The position numbers were made by a program, and so were the translations under genes. A stretch of 64,000 bases of DNA from Polyangiaceae bacterium UTPRO1 (lineage in GTDB: Bacteria > Desulfobacterota > Binatia > UTPRO1): assembly GCA_002050235.1 (NCBI GenBank), contig MWST01000018.1, forward strand, positions 62,001-126,000, given 5' to 3'. The notes under the pieces are model-generated. The model made no database searches. It was not told the DNA's origin and saw only the letters and a list, made by a program, of their open reading frames with translations. Of this stretch, positions 9,174 to 17,313 are shown in pieces. How positions within the stretch are numbered: position 1 is the stretch's first letter; every line of letters begins with the position of its first letter.

Positions 9174-10502
9174 ATGTACGCCGCTCACTTCGGACTGGCC
9201 GTCGAGCCGTTTTCCCTGACGCCCGACCCGGCGTTTCTCTACCTGAGCCCCGATCATGCCGAGGCTCTGGCGGGGCTCAAGATCGGGCTCGAGAGCCGGC
9301 GCGGCCTCATGCTGATGGTGGCCGAGGTCGGCATGGGCAAGACCACGCTGCTCTACTCGATCCTCCACCAGCTCGGTCCGCACGTGCACACGGCGTACCT
9401 CTCGAACACGCGGCTCTCCTTCGACGACCTGCTCCGTCAGGCGCTCGCGGACTTCGGTCGCCCCTGCGCGAGCCGCGACCGGGTCGACCTGCTGAACACC
9501 CTGAACTCCTTCCTCCACGAACGGGCATCAGCCGGCGAAACCGCTGCGCTCATCATCGATGAGGCCCAGAACCTCGACGAAGCCACCTTCGAAGATCTGC
9601 GCCTGCTCTCGAACTACGAGACCTACACCGACAAGCTCCTGCAGATCGTGCTCGTCGGCCAGCCCGAGCTCGACGCCAAGCTCGCGCGTCCGAGCCTGCG
9701 CCAGGTGACCGAGCGCGTCGCGGTGCGCTGCCACATCAATCCGCTCACGACAGTAGAGAGCCGGAGATATCTCGAGCATCGCCTGCGGGTCGCAGGCGGA
9801 TCGACCGACGTCTTCACGCCGGCGGCACTCCGCCTGCTAGTACGGGAAGCTCACGGCATCCCGCGGCGGCTCAACATCCTCTGCCACAGCGCCATGCTCT
9901 TCGCCTACGGACGCGGCGTGCGTCGCGTGTCGTGGCGCGAAGCGCGGGCAGCGATTCGCGAGAAGCAGGGACGCGGACTGGTGACGATCGGCCCCAGGCG
10001 GCGCTTCGTCGCGGCGCCGGACGCGCCCTCCGAGGCGCAACCCTGGCGGATCGTCGCCGCGGCCGCGGCCGGGATCGCGTTCGTGCTCGGGTACGGAAGC
10101 GGCTACCTCGGCGGCCACTCCGACCCGGACACGCCGCCCGCGACGCCGACCCGCATCATGCAGATGAACGAGGCCGCAGCCGCAGCGCCGAGCCGCGACA
10201 TCGCCGTCGCCGCCGCACCGGCCGAGGCGGATGCGGCTGTCGCGACTCCGGCAACGGTAGCGGCCGCGCCCGAGCCGGTCGCAGCCGTTGCCGCGACCGC
10301 GAGCCCGGAACCGCTCCACGAGATCATCGTCCCGCGCGGCACCTCGCTCACGGCGCTGGCGCAGCAGTACTACGGCGACGGTAGCCCGAAGCTCCTGAGC
10401 CGCATCCGCGAGCTGAATCCCCAGATCGTCGACGTCAATCACATCTACGCGGGCGACCGCCTGCGCTTGCCCGCAGTAGACGCCACGGACCGTCACCCAT
10501 GA
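9174..10502 (+). CDS. ExeA/GspA-like AAA ATPase with membrane segment and C-terminal LysM domain
   Basis: 442 residues. Residues 1-270 are an ExeA-type AAA ATPase: MYAAHFGLAVEPFSLTPDP opening, Walker A EVGMGKTT with Lys56, Walker B LIIDE with Asp129/Glu130 followed by AQNLD, and an arginine-rich sensor region. A single membrane segment follows at about 290-312 (IVAAAAAGIAFVLGYGSGY), then an Ala/Pro-rich linker. A LysM-type peptidoglycan-binding domain (about 388-437, IIVPRGTSLTALAQQYYGDG to IYAGDRLRLP) ends the protein. It resembles the ATPase of exosortase-linked EPS loci, but the LysM tail is an addition. The last codon overlaps the next start (ATGA). Confidence 0.88.
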   Translation: MYAAHFGLAVEPFSLTPDPAFLYLSPDHAEALAGLKIGLESRRGLMLMVAEVGMGKTTLLYSILHQLGPHVHTAYLSNTRLSFDDLLRQALADFGRPCASRDRVDLLNTLNSFLHERASAGETAALIIDEAQNLDEATFEDLRLLSNYETYTDKLLQIVLVGQPELDAKLARPSLRQVTERVAVRCHINPLTTVESRRYLEHRLRVAGGSTDVFTPAALRLLVREAHGIPRRLNILCHSAMLFAYGRGVRRVSWREARAAIREKQGRGLVTIGPRRRFVAAPDAPSEAQPWRIVAAAAAGIAFVLGYGSGYLGGHSDPDTPPATPTRIMQMNEAAAAAPSRDIAVAAAPAEADAAVATPATVAAAPEPVAAVAATASPEPLHEIIVPRGTSLTALAQQYYGDGSPKLLSRIRELNPQIVDVNHIYAGDRLRLPAVDATDRHP

Positions 10503-11380
10503 GCAACTACATCAACGTCCTGCGCCGGCTCGAGCGCGAGCGACAGACGCCGGCGGCGACTCCGACTGCGGCGCCGACACCGACTCCGGTGCCGACGCCG
10601 GCTGCGAAACCGCTCGCGACTCCCGTCGAGCGCACCGTCATTCCCCTGCCGAGCGCTCCCGCACCGTCCATGCCGGCACCAGCCGCGCCCGCACCGTCCA
10701 TGACGGCAGCGTCCGTGCCGACTCCGGCCGTCGCGACGGCGACGACGCCGGCGCCGAGCGCGCCGCCATTGCCGCGCGCCGGCGTCGAGCGCGCACCGGA
10801 GCCCGCCACCGACCGTCTGCGCGCCCGCGCCTTCACGACCGCAGCCCACCCGGGGATCGCGACCCTGCTCGATGCCATTCGCCTGATCGCGAACGGGCGC
10901 CAGACGCGCGTCGTGGTCTTCTGCGGCGCCTCCAACGCCGAAGCGGTGACGACGCTGGCCGATGACCTGGTTGCGTACGCGAGTCGCAACGGCATGCCCG
11001 CCTTCCTCGCGACGCTGGCGCGCACCGCGACCGGCACCGCGGTGGTTCCGGCACGCAGCGCCAATATGGACGAGGTGCTGGCTGTCGATCTCGACGCCGG
11101 CCCGGCGGCCGAGGCGGTCGCAGACTGGGCAGCCGAGGTCGGTCCGGAGAGCGATCTCGTCGTCATCACGGGCCCGCCGCTCGCCGAATCGATAGACGCC
11201 GCGCTCCTGGCGCGGGCGTGCGACGGGCTCATCATCGTCGCCGAATCCGAGGTCACCGAGCGCGCGGCGCTGCACCTGGCGGCCGAGCGCGCCCGCATCG
11301 CCGGCTGCAAGACCCTCGGAATCGTCATGCACGGCAGCAAAGATCGTCTGCCCGGATGGATGCGCCGCCTGTCGTCCTGA
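10499..11380 (+). CDS. CpsD/MinD-like P-loop-fold protein with a degenerate nucleotide-binding loop
   Basis: 293 residues. The first 16 (MSNYINVLRRLERERQ) look like the N-terminus of EPS autokinases and of GspB. Residues 17-105 are a Pro/Ala/Thr linker. From about 110 the protein has the SIMIBI fold of CpsD/BY-kinases: LLDAIRLIANGRQTRVVVFC, then a DLVVITGPP strand and an IIVAESEVTERAAL segment. The P-loop position (141-152) reads FCGASNAEAVTT, with no GK[ST] lysine. The C-terminus (PGWMRRLSS) has no tyrosine cluster, so autokinase activity is doubtful. It overlaps the ATPase gene by 4 bases, suggesting a partner of that ATPase. Confidence 0.75.
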   Translation: MSNYINVLRRLERERQTPAATPTAAPTPTPVPTPAAKPLATPVERTVIPLPSAPAPSMPAPAAPAPSMTAASVPTPAVATATTPAPSAPPLPRAGVERAPEPATDRLRARAFTTAAHPGIATLLDAIRLIANGRQTRVVVFCGASNAEAVTTLADDLVAYASRNGMPAFLATLARTATGTAVVPARSANMDEVLAVDLDAGPAAEAVADWAAEVGPESDLVVITGPPLAESIDAALLARACDGLIIVAESEVTERAALHLAAERARIAGCKTLGIVMHGSKDRLPGWMRRLSS

Positions 11381-11393
11381 GGATCACGAGCCC

Positions 11394-12848
11394 ATGTCGC
11401 CGCGCCGCAAAGCTCTCGTAACGCTGATCAAGGTGACCGACCTGACCGTCGTCATGGCCTGCCTGGTAGGGGCAGTGGCGATCACGGCGGGAAGGAACGG
11501 CAGCGATGCCCACACCCCCGTCCTCGACATGCAGATCACGATCTTCACGATGCTGTGTGTCGGCGTCTACCTCACGTACTGGCACTTCGCTCTGCGCATG
11601 CGCGGCCTGTACAACTCGTATCGACTCTCTCCGGCCACGCGCGAGCTCCGGGATCTCGGAATGGCGGTCCTGGTCGCGACGCTGCCGCTCGTGGTGCTGA
11701 GCGCGCCGCTCGGCTTCGGGTACCTTAGCCCGGAGCTCCTGATCGTCTTTCCGATGTTGACGTTCGCGGGCCTCGGTTTCGAGCGCCGCGTGCTGCGTGC
11801 GACCGCCCGCCAGGTGCGCAATCTCGGCCGCAACCTCCGCGACGTGATCATCGTCGGCGACGGCGGACCCGCTCTCGAGGGTGCCGCCCGGCTCGCGCAG
11901 CGCGACGGTCTCGGCTACCGCGTCGTCGAAGTCTTGAACGTCCGCTCCCAGATCGAGCCGGCGCGCCGCGACAGCGGCGGCACGGCGGCAAACGGCACGG
12001 CGGGAGCGGTCGACGTCTTGAACCAGCTCGCGATGCTCCTCGAGTCACAGCCCATCGACGAGGTGTTCATCGGCCTGCCGCTCGACGGCTCCGAGCCGCT
12101 CATCCGGCCGATCGTCGCCCTCTGCGAGGAGCAGGGCATCACGATCCGCGTCGTCGCCCACCTCGCCGCGCTCGATTGGGGCAAGGCTTCGATCGACACG
12201 CTCGGCGAGCAGCCGGTGATCACGATCTCGAGCGGCCCTCCGGACTCGGTGCAACTGATCGCGAAGCGCCTGATCGACCTCGTGGGCGCAGTCATCGGCT
12301 TGATCGTACTCGCCCCGCTGATGGCGGTGATCGCGATCGCGGTGAAGCTCGATTCGCACGGCCCGGTCCTCTTCGTGCAGGAGCGGGTCGGTTTGAACCG
12401 CCGGCGCTTTCCGGCCTACAAGTTCCGCACGATGGTCATCGGCGCCGAGAATCTGCAGGCCGACCTCGAGCACCTGAACGAGGCCGAGGGCCCGGTGTTC
12501 AAGATCGCCGAGGATCCGCGCCGCACCCGCGTCGGCCGCTGGCTCCGCCGCGCGAGCCTCGACGAGCTGCCGCAGCTCGTCAACGTCCTGATGGGAGACA
12601 TGAGCCTCGTCGGCCCGCGCCCGCTTCCGGTCCGCGACGTCGCCCGCATCGATACGCGCTGGCACCGCCGCCGCTTCAGCGTCAAGCCCGGAATCACCTG
12701 CCTGTGGCAGATCAACAGCCGCGAGCCCAAGTTCGAGGAGTGGATCCGATCCGATATGGATTACATCGACAACTGGTCGCTCGCCCTCGACCTCAAGATT
12801 CTCGCGAAGACGATACCGGCCGTCATCTACGGCCACGGCGCCCACTGA
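11394..12848 (+). CDS. Priming sugar transferase (undecaprenyl-phosphate glycosylphosphotransferase, WbaP/PglC superfamily)
   Basis: 484 residues. Transfers the first sugar-1-phosphate to undecaprenyl phosphate. Four membrane segments occupy residues about 10-125. A Rossmann-like CoA_binding_3 domain follows (about 140-260, NLRDVIIVGDGG). The Bac_transf catalytic domain runs from about 285: KRLIDLVGAVIGLIVLAPLM, FVQERVGLNRRRF, YKFRTM, RRASLDELPQLVNVL with the catalytic D-E, GDMSLVGPRPLP, and KPGITCLWQI. It sits 13 bases after the CpsD-like gene and is the only priming enzyme in the window. The donor sugar cannot be read from sequence. Confidence 0.93.
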   Translation: MSPRRKALVTLIKVTDLTVVMACLVGAVAITAGRNGSDAHTPVLDMQITIFTMLCVGVYLTYWHFALRMRGLYNSYRLSPATRELRDLGMAVLVATLPLVVLSAPLGFGYLSPELLIVFPMLTFAGLGFERRVLRATARQVRNLGRNLRDVIIVGDGGPALEGAARLAQRDGLGYRVVEVLNVRSQIEPARRDSGGTAANGTAGAVDVLNQLAMLLESQPIDEVFIGLPLDGSEPLIRPIVALCEEQGITIRVVAHLAALDWGKASIDTLGEQPVITISSGPPDSVQLIAKRLIDLVGAVIGLIVLAPLMAVIAIAVKLDSHGPVLFVQERVGLNRRRFPAYKFRTMVIGAENLQADLEHLNEAEGPVFKIAEDPRRTRVGRWLRRASLDELPQLVNVLMGDMSLVGPRPLPVRDVARIDTRWHRRRFSVKPGITCLWQINSREPKFEEWIRSDMDYIDNWSLALDLKILAKTIPAVIYGHGAH

Positions 12849-12891
12849 CGCCCGCACAGAACCGATCACCGAGAAAGGACGCACCATCGTC

Positions 12892-13656
12892 GTGACCACC
12901 GATTCCTCCATCACCGCCCCCGTCACCGTCATCGTCCCTTGCTACAACGAGGAAGCAGGCCTGCCCTTCCTCCTCGAACGCCTGCGCAAGATGCGCGCCC
13001 GCAACGCTGCCGATTGGCACTTCCTCTTCGTCGACGACGGCTCGAGCGACGACACCTTCGCCGCCCTTCTGCGCGCGGCGCAAGACGCGGACTGGTTCGA
13101 GGTCGTACGCCATCCCGAGAACCTCGGACTCGGCGCCGCGCTGCGCACCGGCTTCGAGCATGCGCTCTCGCCGATCGTCTGCACCATCGACAGCGACTGC
13201 ACCTATCCGCCCGAGAAGCTCCCCGAGCTGACGGCGCTCGTCGCCGACGGGGCCGATATCGTAACCGCCTCCGCCTGGCACCCCGAGAGCGCCGCCGCCG
13301 AGGGCAGCAGTACGCGCATCTGGTTGAGCCGCATGGTCTCGGGCCTCTACAAATTGCTGATCGGACAGGACGTCTACACCTTCACCTGCCTCTTCCGCGC
13401 CTATCGCGCCGAGTCGGTCCGCCGCATCCGCTTTCGTTCGAACGGCTTCGCGGCCGTCGCCGAGATCATGCTGCGCGCGATACTGGGCGGGCAGCGGGTG
13501 GCCGAGGTGCCGATGCGGCTCGAGAGCCGCCGGTTCGGAGAATCGAAGCTCAAGGTGGGCGACGCCATCATGGCGCACGTCCGCCTGCTCCTTTTGACCG
13601 CGTTCATGGTGGGAGCGCGACAAGCGCGCGCCGTCGGCAACAAGCTGGCCGGCTGA
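12892..13656 (+). CDS. Family 2 glycosyltransferase (dolichol-phosphate-mannose-synthase-like)
   Basis: 254 residues from a GTG start with an AGGA site upstream. GT-A fold markers are VTVIVPCYNEEAGLPFLLE, LFVDDGSSDDTF and CTIDSDCTYPPEKL, the last containing the metal-binding D-x-D. The middle part (residues about 85-200) lacks long hydrophobic stretches except one near the C-terminus (LLLLTAFMVG). The protein likely makes a polyprenyl-phosphate sugar or adds a residue to the lipid-linked unit. It lies between the priming transferase and the Gfo/Idh gene, all in one direction. Confidence 0.88.
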   Translation: MTTDSSITAPVTVIVPCYNEEAGLPFLLERLRKMRARNAADWHFLFVDDGSSDDTFAALLRAAQDADWFEVVRHPENLGLGAALRTGFEHALSPIVCTIDSDCTYPPEKLPELTALVADGADIVTASAWHPESAAAEGSSTRIWLSRMVSGLYKLLIGQDVYTFTCLFRAYRAESVRRIRFRSNGFAAVAEIMLRAILGGQRVAEVPMRLESRRFGESKLKVGDAIMAHVRLLLLTAFMVGARQARAVGNKLAG

Positions 13657-13690
13657 TTTTCGCAACCCGACCCGAAAGGAAGAGTGCGTC

Positions 13691-14725
13691 ATGACCATGC
13701 GCATCGGCATCATCGGTCTCGGACGTGCGGGCACGGTCCACCTGGACGCGTGGCGCCACGTCGACGGCGCCGAGGTAGTCGCCGTCTGCGACCCCTCGAC
13801 GACAGCCCGCAAGCGGGCCCGCGAGCTCGGAATCCGCGCCTACGCCGACCCCACGGTGATGCTCGAAGCCGCCAAGCTCGACGGCGTGACGATCGCCACG
13901 CCGCCCGCCGACCACGCCGAGATCGCGATCGCGTGCCTCGACCGCGGCCTGCACGTGCTCTGCGAGAAGCCGCTCGCGCTCACCACCCGGGCAGCCCTGG
14001 CGATGCTGAAGGCCGCCGCCCGCAACGAGCGCCAACTCCTCCTCGCGACCAAGTTCCGGCACGTCCCCGAGCTGGCGACCGCCCGCGAGCTCATCGCCAG
14101 CGGCAAGCTCGGCGATCCGGTCGTGTTCGAGGTGAGCTTCTGCAGCCCGGTCGACATGTCGAAACGCTGGAACGCGCAGCGCCGCGTCGCCGGCGGCGGC
14201 GTCATCATCGACAACGGCTGCCACGCCTTCGACATCATGTCGTACCTCTTCGGCTCGGTGACGCGCGTGCAGACGAACCTGCACCGCCCGTTGCAGCGGA
14301 TCGGCGTCGAGGACGGCGCCACCATCCAGGTGCGCGCCGGGGACGGGATCGTCGGCAAGGCCGACGTGAGCTGGAGCCTCTCGACCGGGCGCAACAGCTA
14401 CGTGAAGGTGCACGGCTCGCTCGGAACCATCGAGGTCGGCTGGCGGGAGACCCGCGTCAAGTATCTCGGTAGCGACTGGCAGAAGATCGGCGGCGCCTAC
14501 GACAAGATCGACGCCCATCGCCGCATGCAGACCTGCTTCGTCGAGGCGACGCAGAGCAACGGCGCGACGCCGGCCTGGATCAGCGAGGTCGAGTGTCTGC
14601 GCACCGTCGCCGCGGTCGAGGCCGCGTACCGCTCGGTGCGCAGCGGCGGCTGGGAATGGATAGACCTGAAGGGCCTGAGCCGGCGCAGCGCTCCCGACCG
14701 CAATCGCGTCCGCAAGCGGGGCTGA
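13691..14725 (+). CDS. Gfo/Idh/MocA-family sugar dehydrogenase
   Basis: 344 residues. NAD(P)-dependent oxidoreductase with an N-terminal Rossmann fold (RIGIIGLGRAGTVHLDAW) and the family signature CEKPLAL at about residues 95-101. The C-terminal alpha/beta domain carries GGGVIIDNGCHAFDIMSYLF, where D-N-G-C-H-A-F-D holds the usual active-site His/Asp. It has a ribosome site (AAAGGAAG) ahead of the ATG. With the acyltransferase 19 bases downstream and the DegT aminotransferase further on, it could serve a WbpB-like step towards a diaminated uronic sugar. That pathway is inference. Confidence 0.9.
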   Translation: MTMRIGIIGLGRAGTVHLDAWRHVDGAEVVAVCDPSTTARKRARELGIRAYADPTVMLEAAKLDGVTIATPPADHAEIAIACLDRGLHVLCEKPLALTTRAALAMLKAAARNERQLLLATKFRHVPELATARELIASGKLGDPVVFEVSFCSPVDMSKRWNAQRRVAGGGVIIDNGCHAFDIMSYLFGSVTRVQTNLHRPLQRIGVEDGATIQVRAGDGIVGKADVSWSLSTGRNSYVKVHGSLGTIEVGWRETRVKYLGSDWQKIGGAYDKIDAHRRMQTCFVEATQSNGATPAWISEVECLRTVAAVEAAYRSVRSGGWEWIDLKGLSRRSAPDRNRVRKRG

Positions 14726-14744
14726 CGCGCCCCGGCCGTCCGTC

Positions 14745-15344
14745 GTGCCGCACGCCCCATCCGGCGGCGATGCCCCGCGCATCCATCCGACCGCCCTCGT
14801 CGAATCCGGAGTCGAGGTCGGCGCCGGCACGGCGATCTGGGACAACGTCCACATCCGCGGCCCGGCGGCGATCGGCCGCGACTGCATCGTCGGCGAGAAG
14901 ACGTACATCGCCTACGGCGTCCGCATCGGCGACTGCGTCAAGATCAACGCCCAGGTCTACGTCTGCACCGGCGTCACCATCGCCGACCGCGTGATGATCG
15001 CTGCCGGCGTCATCTTCACCAACGACCGTTACCCGCGCGCCTTCGACCCGGCGGGCGACGGCCTCGCCGACTCGGGGCCGAACGAGGACACGCTCGCCAC
15101 CACGGTGCAGGAGGGTGCGACCATCGGCGCCGGCGCCGTCATCGGACCGGGCCTCACGATCGGCGCCTACGCGATGATCGGCATGGGTTCGGTGGTGACC
15201 GCCGACGTGCCGCCGCACGCGCTCGTCTTCGGCAATCCGGCGCGCCGCCGCGGCTGGGTCTGCATCTGCGGCGCACCGCGCGCAACGGGCGTCGAGCCGG
15301 CGCCTCCCGGCACCGTCTGCGGGCGCTGCGGCCGCAGGTCATGA
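14745..15344 (+). CDS. Left-handed beta-helix (hexapeptide) acyltransferase, WbpD-like
   Basis: 199 residues. From IHPTALVESGVEVGAGTAIW the chain is built of hexapeptide repeats, ending in IGMGSVVTADVPPHALVFGN and PARRRGW. The layout and length resemble WbpD-type UDP-sugar N-acetyltransferases. The FTNDRYPRAF segment matches their substrate loop. The tail adds a four-cysteine knuckle (CICG...CGRCG), which could bind zinc. The start is GTG at 14745. The stop overlaps the next start (ATGA). Likely acylates the amino sugar made by the neighbouring dehydrogenase and aminotransferase. Confidence 0.88.
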   Translation: MPHAPSGGDAPRIHPTALVESGVEVGAGTAIWDNVHIRGPAAIGRDCIVGEKTYIAYGVRIGDCVKINAQVYVCTGVTIADRVMIAAGVIFTNDRYPRAFDPAGDGLADSGPNEDTLATTVQEGATIGAGAVIGPGLTIGAYAMIGMGSVVTADVPPHALVFGNPARRRGWVCICGAPRATGVEPAPPGTVCGRCGRRS

Positions 15345-17053
15345 TCGACCTCCTCGCCGGCGACGAACGCGCCGCGCTCGGCCTCCAGGCCGTGCTCGAC
15401 CTCGAGAAGATCCCCTACCGCCGCGTCGCCACGAGCGACGATGCGAGCGCGCACCTGCTCGTAGTAGCCGGCGAGGTGACGGCACCCGCCGACGTCGCGG
15501 CCCTCGAGCGGCGGCCGGCGCTGGTGCTCGGCGGCGGCGAGCTCTTCGCCCGTCAGGTCTTCGGCGCCGCCGCCGGCAGCGGACGGCGCAGCGCCGCGAT
15601 CGGGATCGAGCAGCCGATCTGGACGGCCGCCGTCGCCGCGGTCGCCCGCGAGCACGGCAAGCGCGCCATGCGCCTGCCGGCTGTCCCGATCATCGATACT
15701 CCGGAGATCATGCACGGCACCGTGCTCGCCGTGCTCACGCCGAGCGGACGACCCGCCATCGCGCGCCGCAACCGCTGCATCTGGTCGCTTCTCGACCTCG
15801 GGACTGCCTTCGCCGACTTGATGAGCGAGGACGACGGCGCGGCGCCGCTGCGGTCGCGCGCGCCGTGGTCCGGCGCCGCGCGCCGGATCGCGGAAACGGC
15901 CTACTATGCCGCGCCCGCCGCGCTGCGCGGCTGGGTGCAGCGCCGCACCTATGCGGCGCTCGACCAGCGTCTGGCCGCGCTCGGCGAGCGGGCGAGCGAG
16001 TATCCGATCGACGCCACCGGCTATCTGCTGATCGAGCTCGTGAAGCAGCTCGTGAGGCTCGCCGCCGGCGCGCTCGTGCGCATGGCGCGCTGGCCGGCGC
16101 CGTACGACGCGGCCGCAAGCCTCACCCACGACGTCGAGCCGCGGCGGTACGCGTACACGCGAGGCCTGGAGCGGCTTCTCGGCGCCATCGAGACGACCGG
16201 CCACCCTGCGACCCTCGGTCTGGTAGCCGGCGCGACGGCGCGGCATCTGCGCGACGATCTCCGAGCTCGCCTCGCTCCGCGGCGCGTGCTGTGCCACGGG
16301 CTCGAGCATCGCGGCGAGCACGTGTGGGGACGCCAACGCGTCGCCGCCACCCTCGAACGCGCGCGCGCGCGCCTCGAACGCACGCTCGGCCGCTCGGTCC
16401 CAGGCTATCGCAGCCCGCGGCTCGACCGCTCTCCGGACCTCGTCTGGGCGCTCGACCGCGCGGGTTTCCGCTACGACTCCTCGTATCCCGACGTCGATCG
16501 CGAGAACATGGCGAACTTCGGGCGCGGCGTGCGATTGAACGTTCCGTTCCGGCCGGTGATCGACGACGGCGTGAGCAGCCTCCGTTTGAGCCGCTGTCTC
16601 GAGCTCCCGCTCACCGCCCCCGACTGCATCCAGCCGCTCTTCGCAGGCGAGAGCCGCGAGCGCTTGCGGCAAACGGTCGAGGCGAAAGCCGCGTTCCTCG
16701 CCACGACCGGCGGCCTCTACGTCGCGCTCGTCCACGGCGGCGTCTTCGGCGCGGAGGACACCGACCTCCGCGCCGAGCACCTGGAGTTCGTGTACCGGCA
16801 ACTGCGCCGCGCCGACGTCTGGCTCGCCGGCATGGAGGAGATCGCCGACTGGTGGTGTCGCCGCGAGGCGGTCGTGCTCGACGTGAAAGCGAGCGCCATC
16901 CAGGTCACCAATACCGGCGCGCAGCCGATCACCGGAGCGCGCGTCATCGTCGAGCGCGACGGCGGCGACTGCCTCCTCAACGTGCCGCCGCTGGCGCCGG
17001 GAGGAGAGATCGCGCTCGTCGTGCCGCGAGGCCGGGCCGTACCCGCCGCCTGA
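15341..17053 (+). CDS. Large NodB-fold (polysaccharide deacetylase-like) protein with extra N- and C-terminal domains
   Basis: 570 residues. Residues 1-130 are an alpha/beta region (LLVVAGEVTAPADVAAL, LVLGGG, then HGKRAMRLPAVPII) that I do not recognise firmly; it has a glutamine-amidotransferase feel. The NodB-like core runs about 255-480: SLTHDVEPRRYAYTRG with the metal Asp, then HGLEHRGEHVWG, GYRSPRLDRSP and FRYDSSYPDV. The last 60 residues (VKASAIQVTNTGAQPI) form a small beta-sandwich-like tail. No signal peptide is evident, so it may act in the cytoplasm on a lipid-linked sugar. One of three deacetylase-type genes in the locus. Confidence 0.72.
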   Translation: MIDLLAGDERAALGLQAVLDLEKIPYRRVATSDDASAHLLVVAGEVTAPADVAALERRPALVLGGGELFARQVFGAAAGSGRRSAAIGIEQPIWTAAVAAVAREHGKRAMRLPAVPIIDTPEIMHGTVLAVLTPSGRPAIARRNRCIWSLLDLGTAFADLMSEDDGAAPLRSRAPWSGAARRIAETAYYAAPAALRGWVQRRTYAALDQRLAALGERASEYPIDATGYLLIELVKQLVRLAAGALVRMARWPAPYDAAASLTHDVEPRRYAYTRGLERLLGAIETTGHPATLGLVAGATARHLRDDLRARLAPRRVLCHGLEHRGEHVWGRQRVAATLERARARLERTLGRSVPGYRSPRLDRSPDLVWALDRAGFRYDSSYPDVDRENMANFGRGVRLNVPFRPVIDDGVSSLRLSRCLELPLTAPDCIQPLFAGESRERLRQTVEAKAAFLATTGGLYVALVHGGVFGAEDTDLRAEHLEFVYRQLRRADVWLAGMEEIADWWCRREAVVLDVKASAIQVTNTGAQPITGARVIVERDGGDCLLNVPPLAPGGEIALVVPRGRAVPAA

Positions 17054-17313
17054 GCGAACGCGCCCGCCCTCGCAGTGCGACGCAGCGCGACATGGCGCCT
17101 GCCGGCAGGTGCCAAAAGCACCTCTAACTATCTGAACGTACAGGGCATTTCTTTGCGCCTAGAAGGATCGAGCGACGCGGGATATCACGTAATGCGCCAC
17201 TCGATCCTGCGCTCATTGATGGAGCGGCTGCTCGGTAGGGGGACCGGGCGGCAGCGAAGTCGCCGCAGCGCGCCGGTTGCGGATCGGGGGCGCCACCGGG
17301 GTCGATCACAATC
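17054..17313. other. Intergenic gap with a 9-base inverted repeat
   Basis: No gene is visible. It is AT-richer around 17120-17160. AGGATCGAG (17164-17172) is repeated inverted as CTCGATCCT (17200-17208), 27 bases apart, a spacing more like an operator or loop than a terminator. It may hold a promoter for the run of genes starting at 17314. Confidence 0.35.

Noticed and set aside
7635-9518. Long open frame (627 codons) on the minus strand opposite the chain-length gene
   Set aside because: It mirrors the coding strand's GC-rich third positions, has no family motif and no ribosome site; the plus-strand gene is clear.
17141-17156. Sigma-54-like GG-N10-GC before the FAD oxidoreductase gene
   Set aside because: Only the GG and TTGC agree; the rest of TGGCACG is absent.
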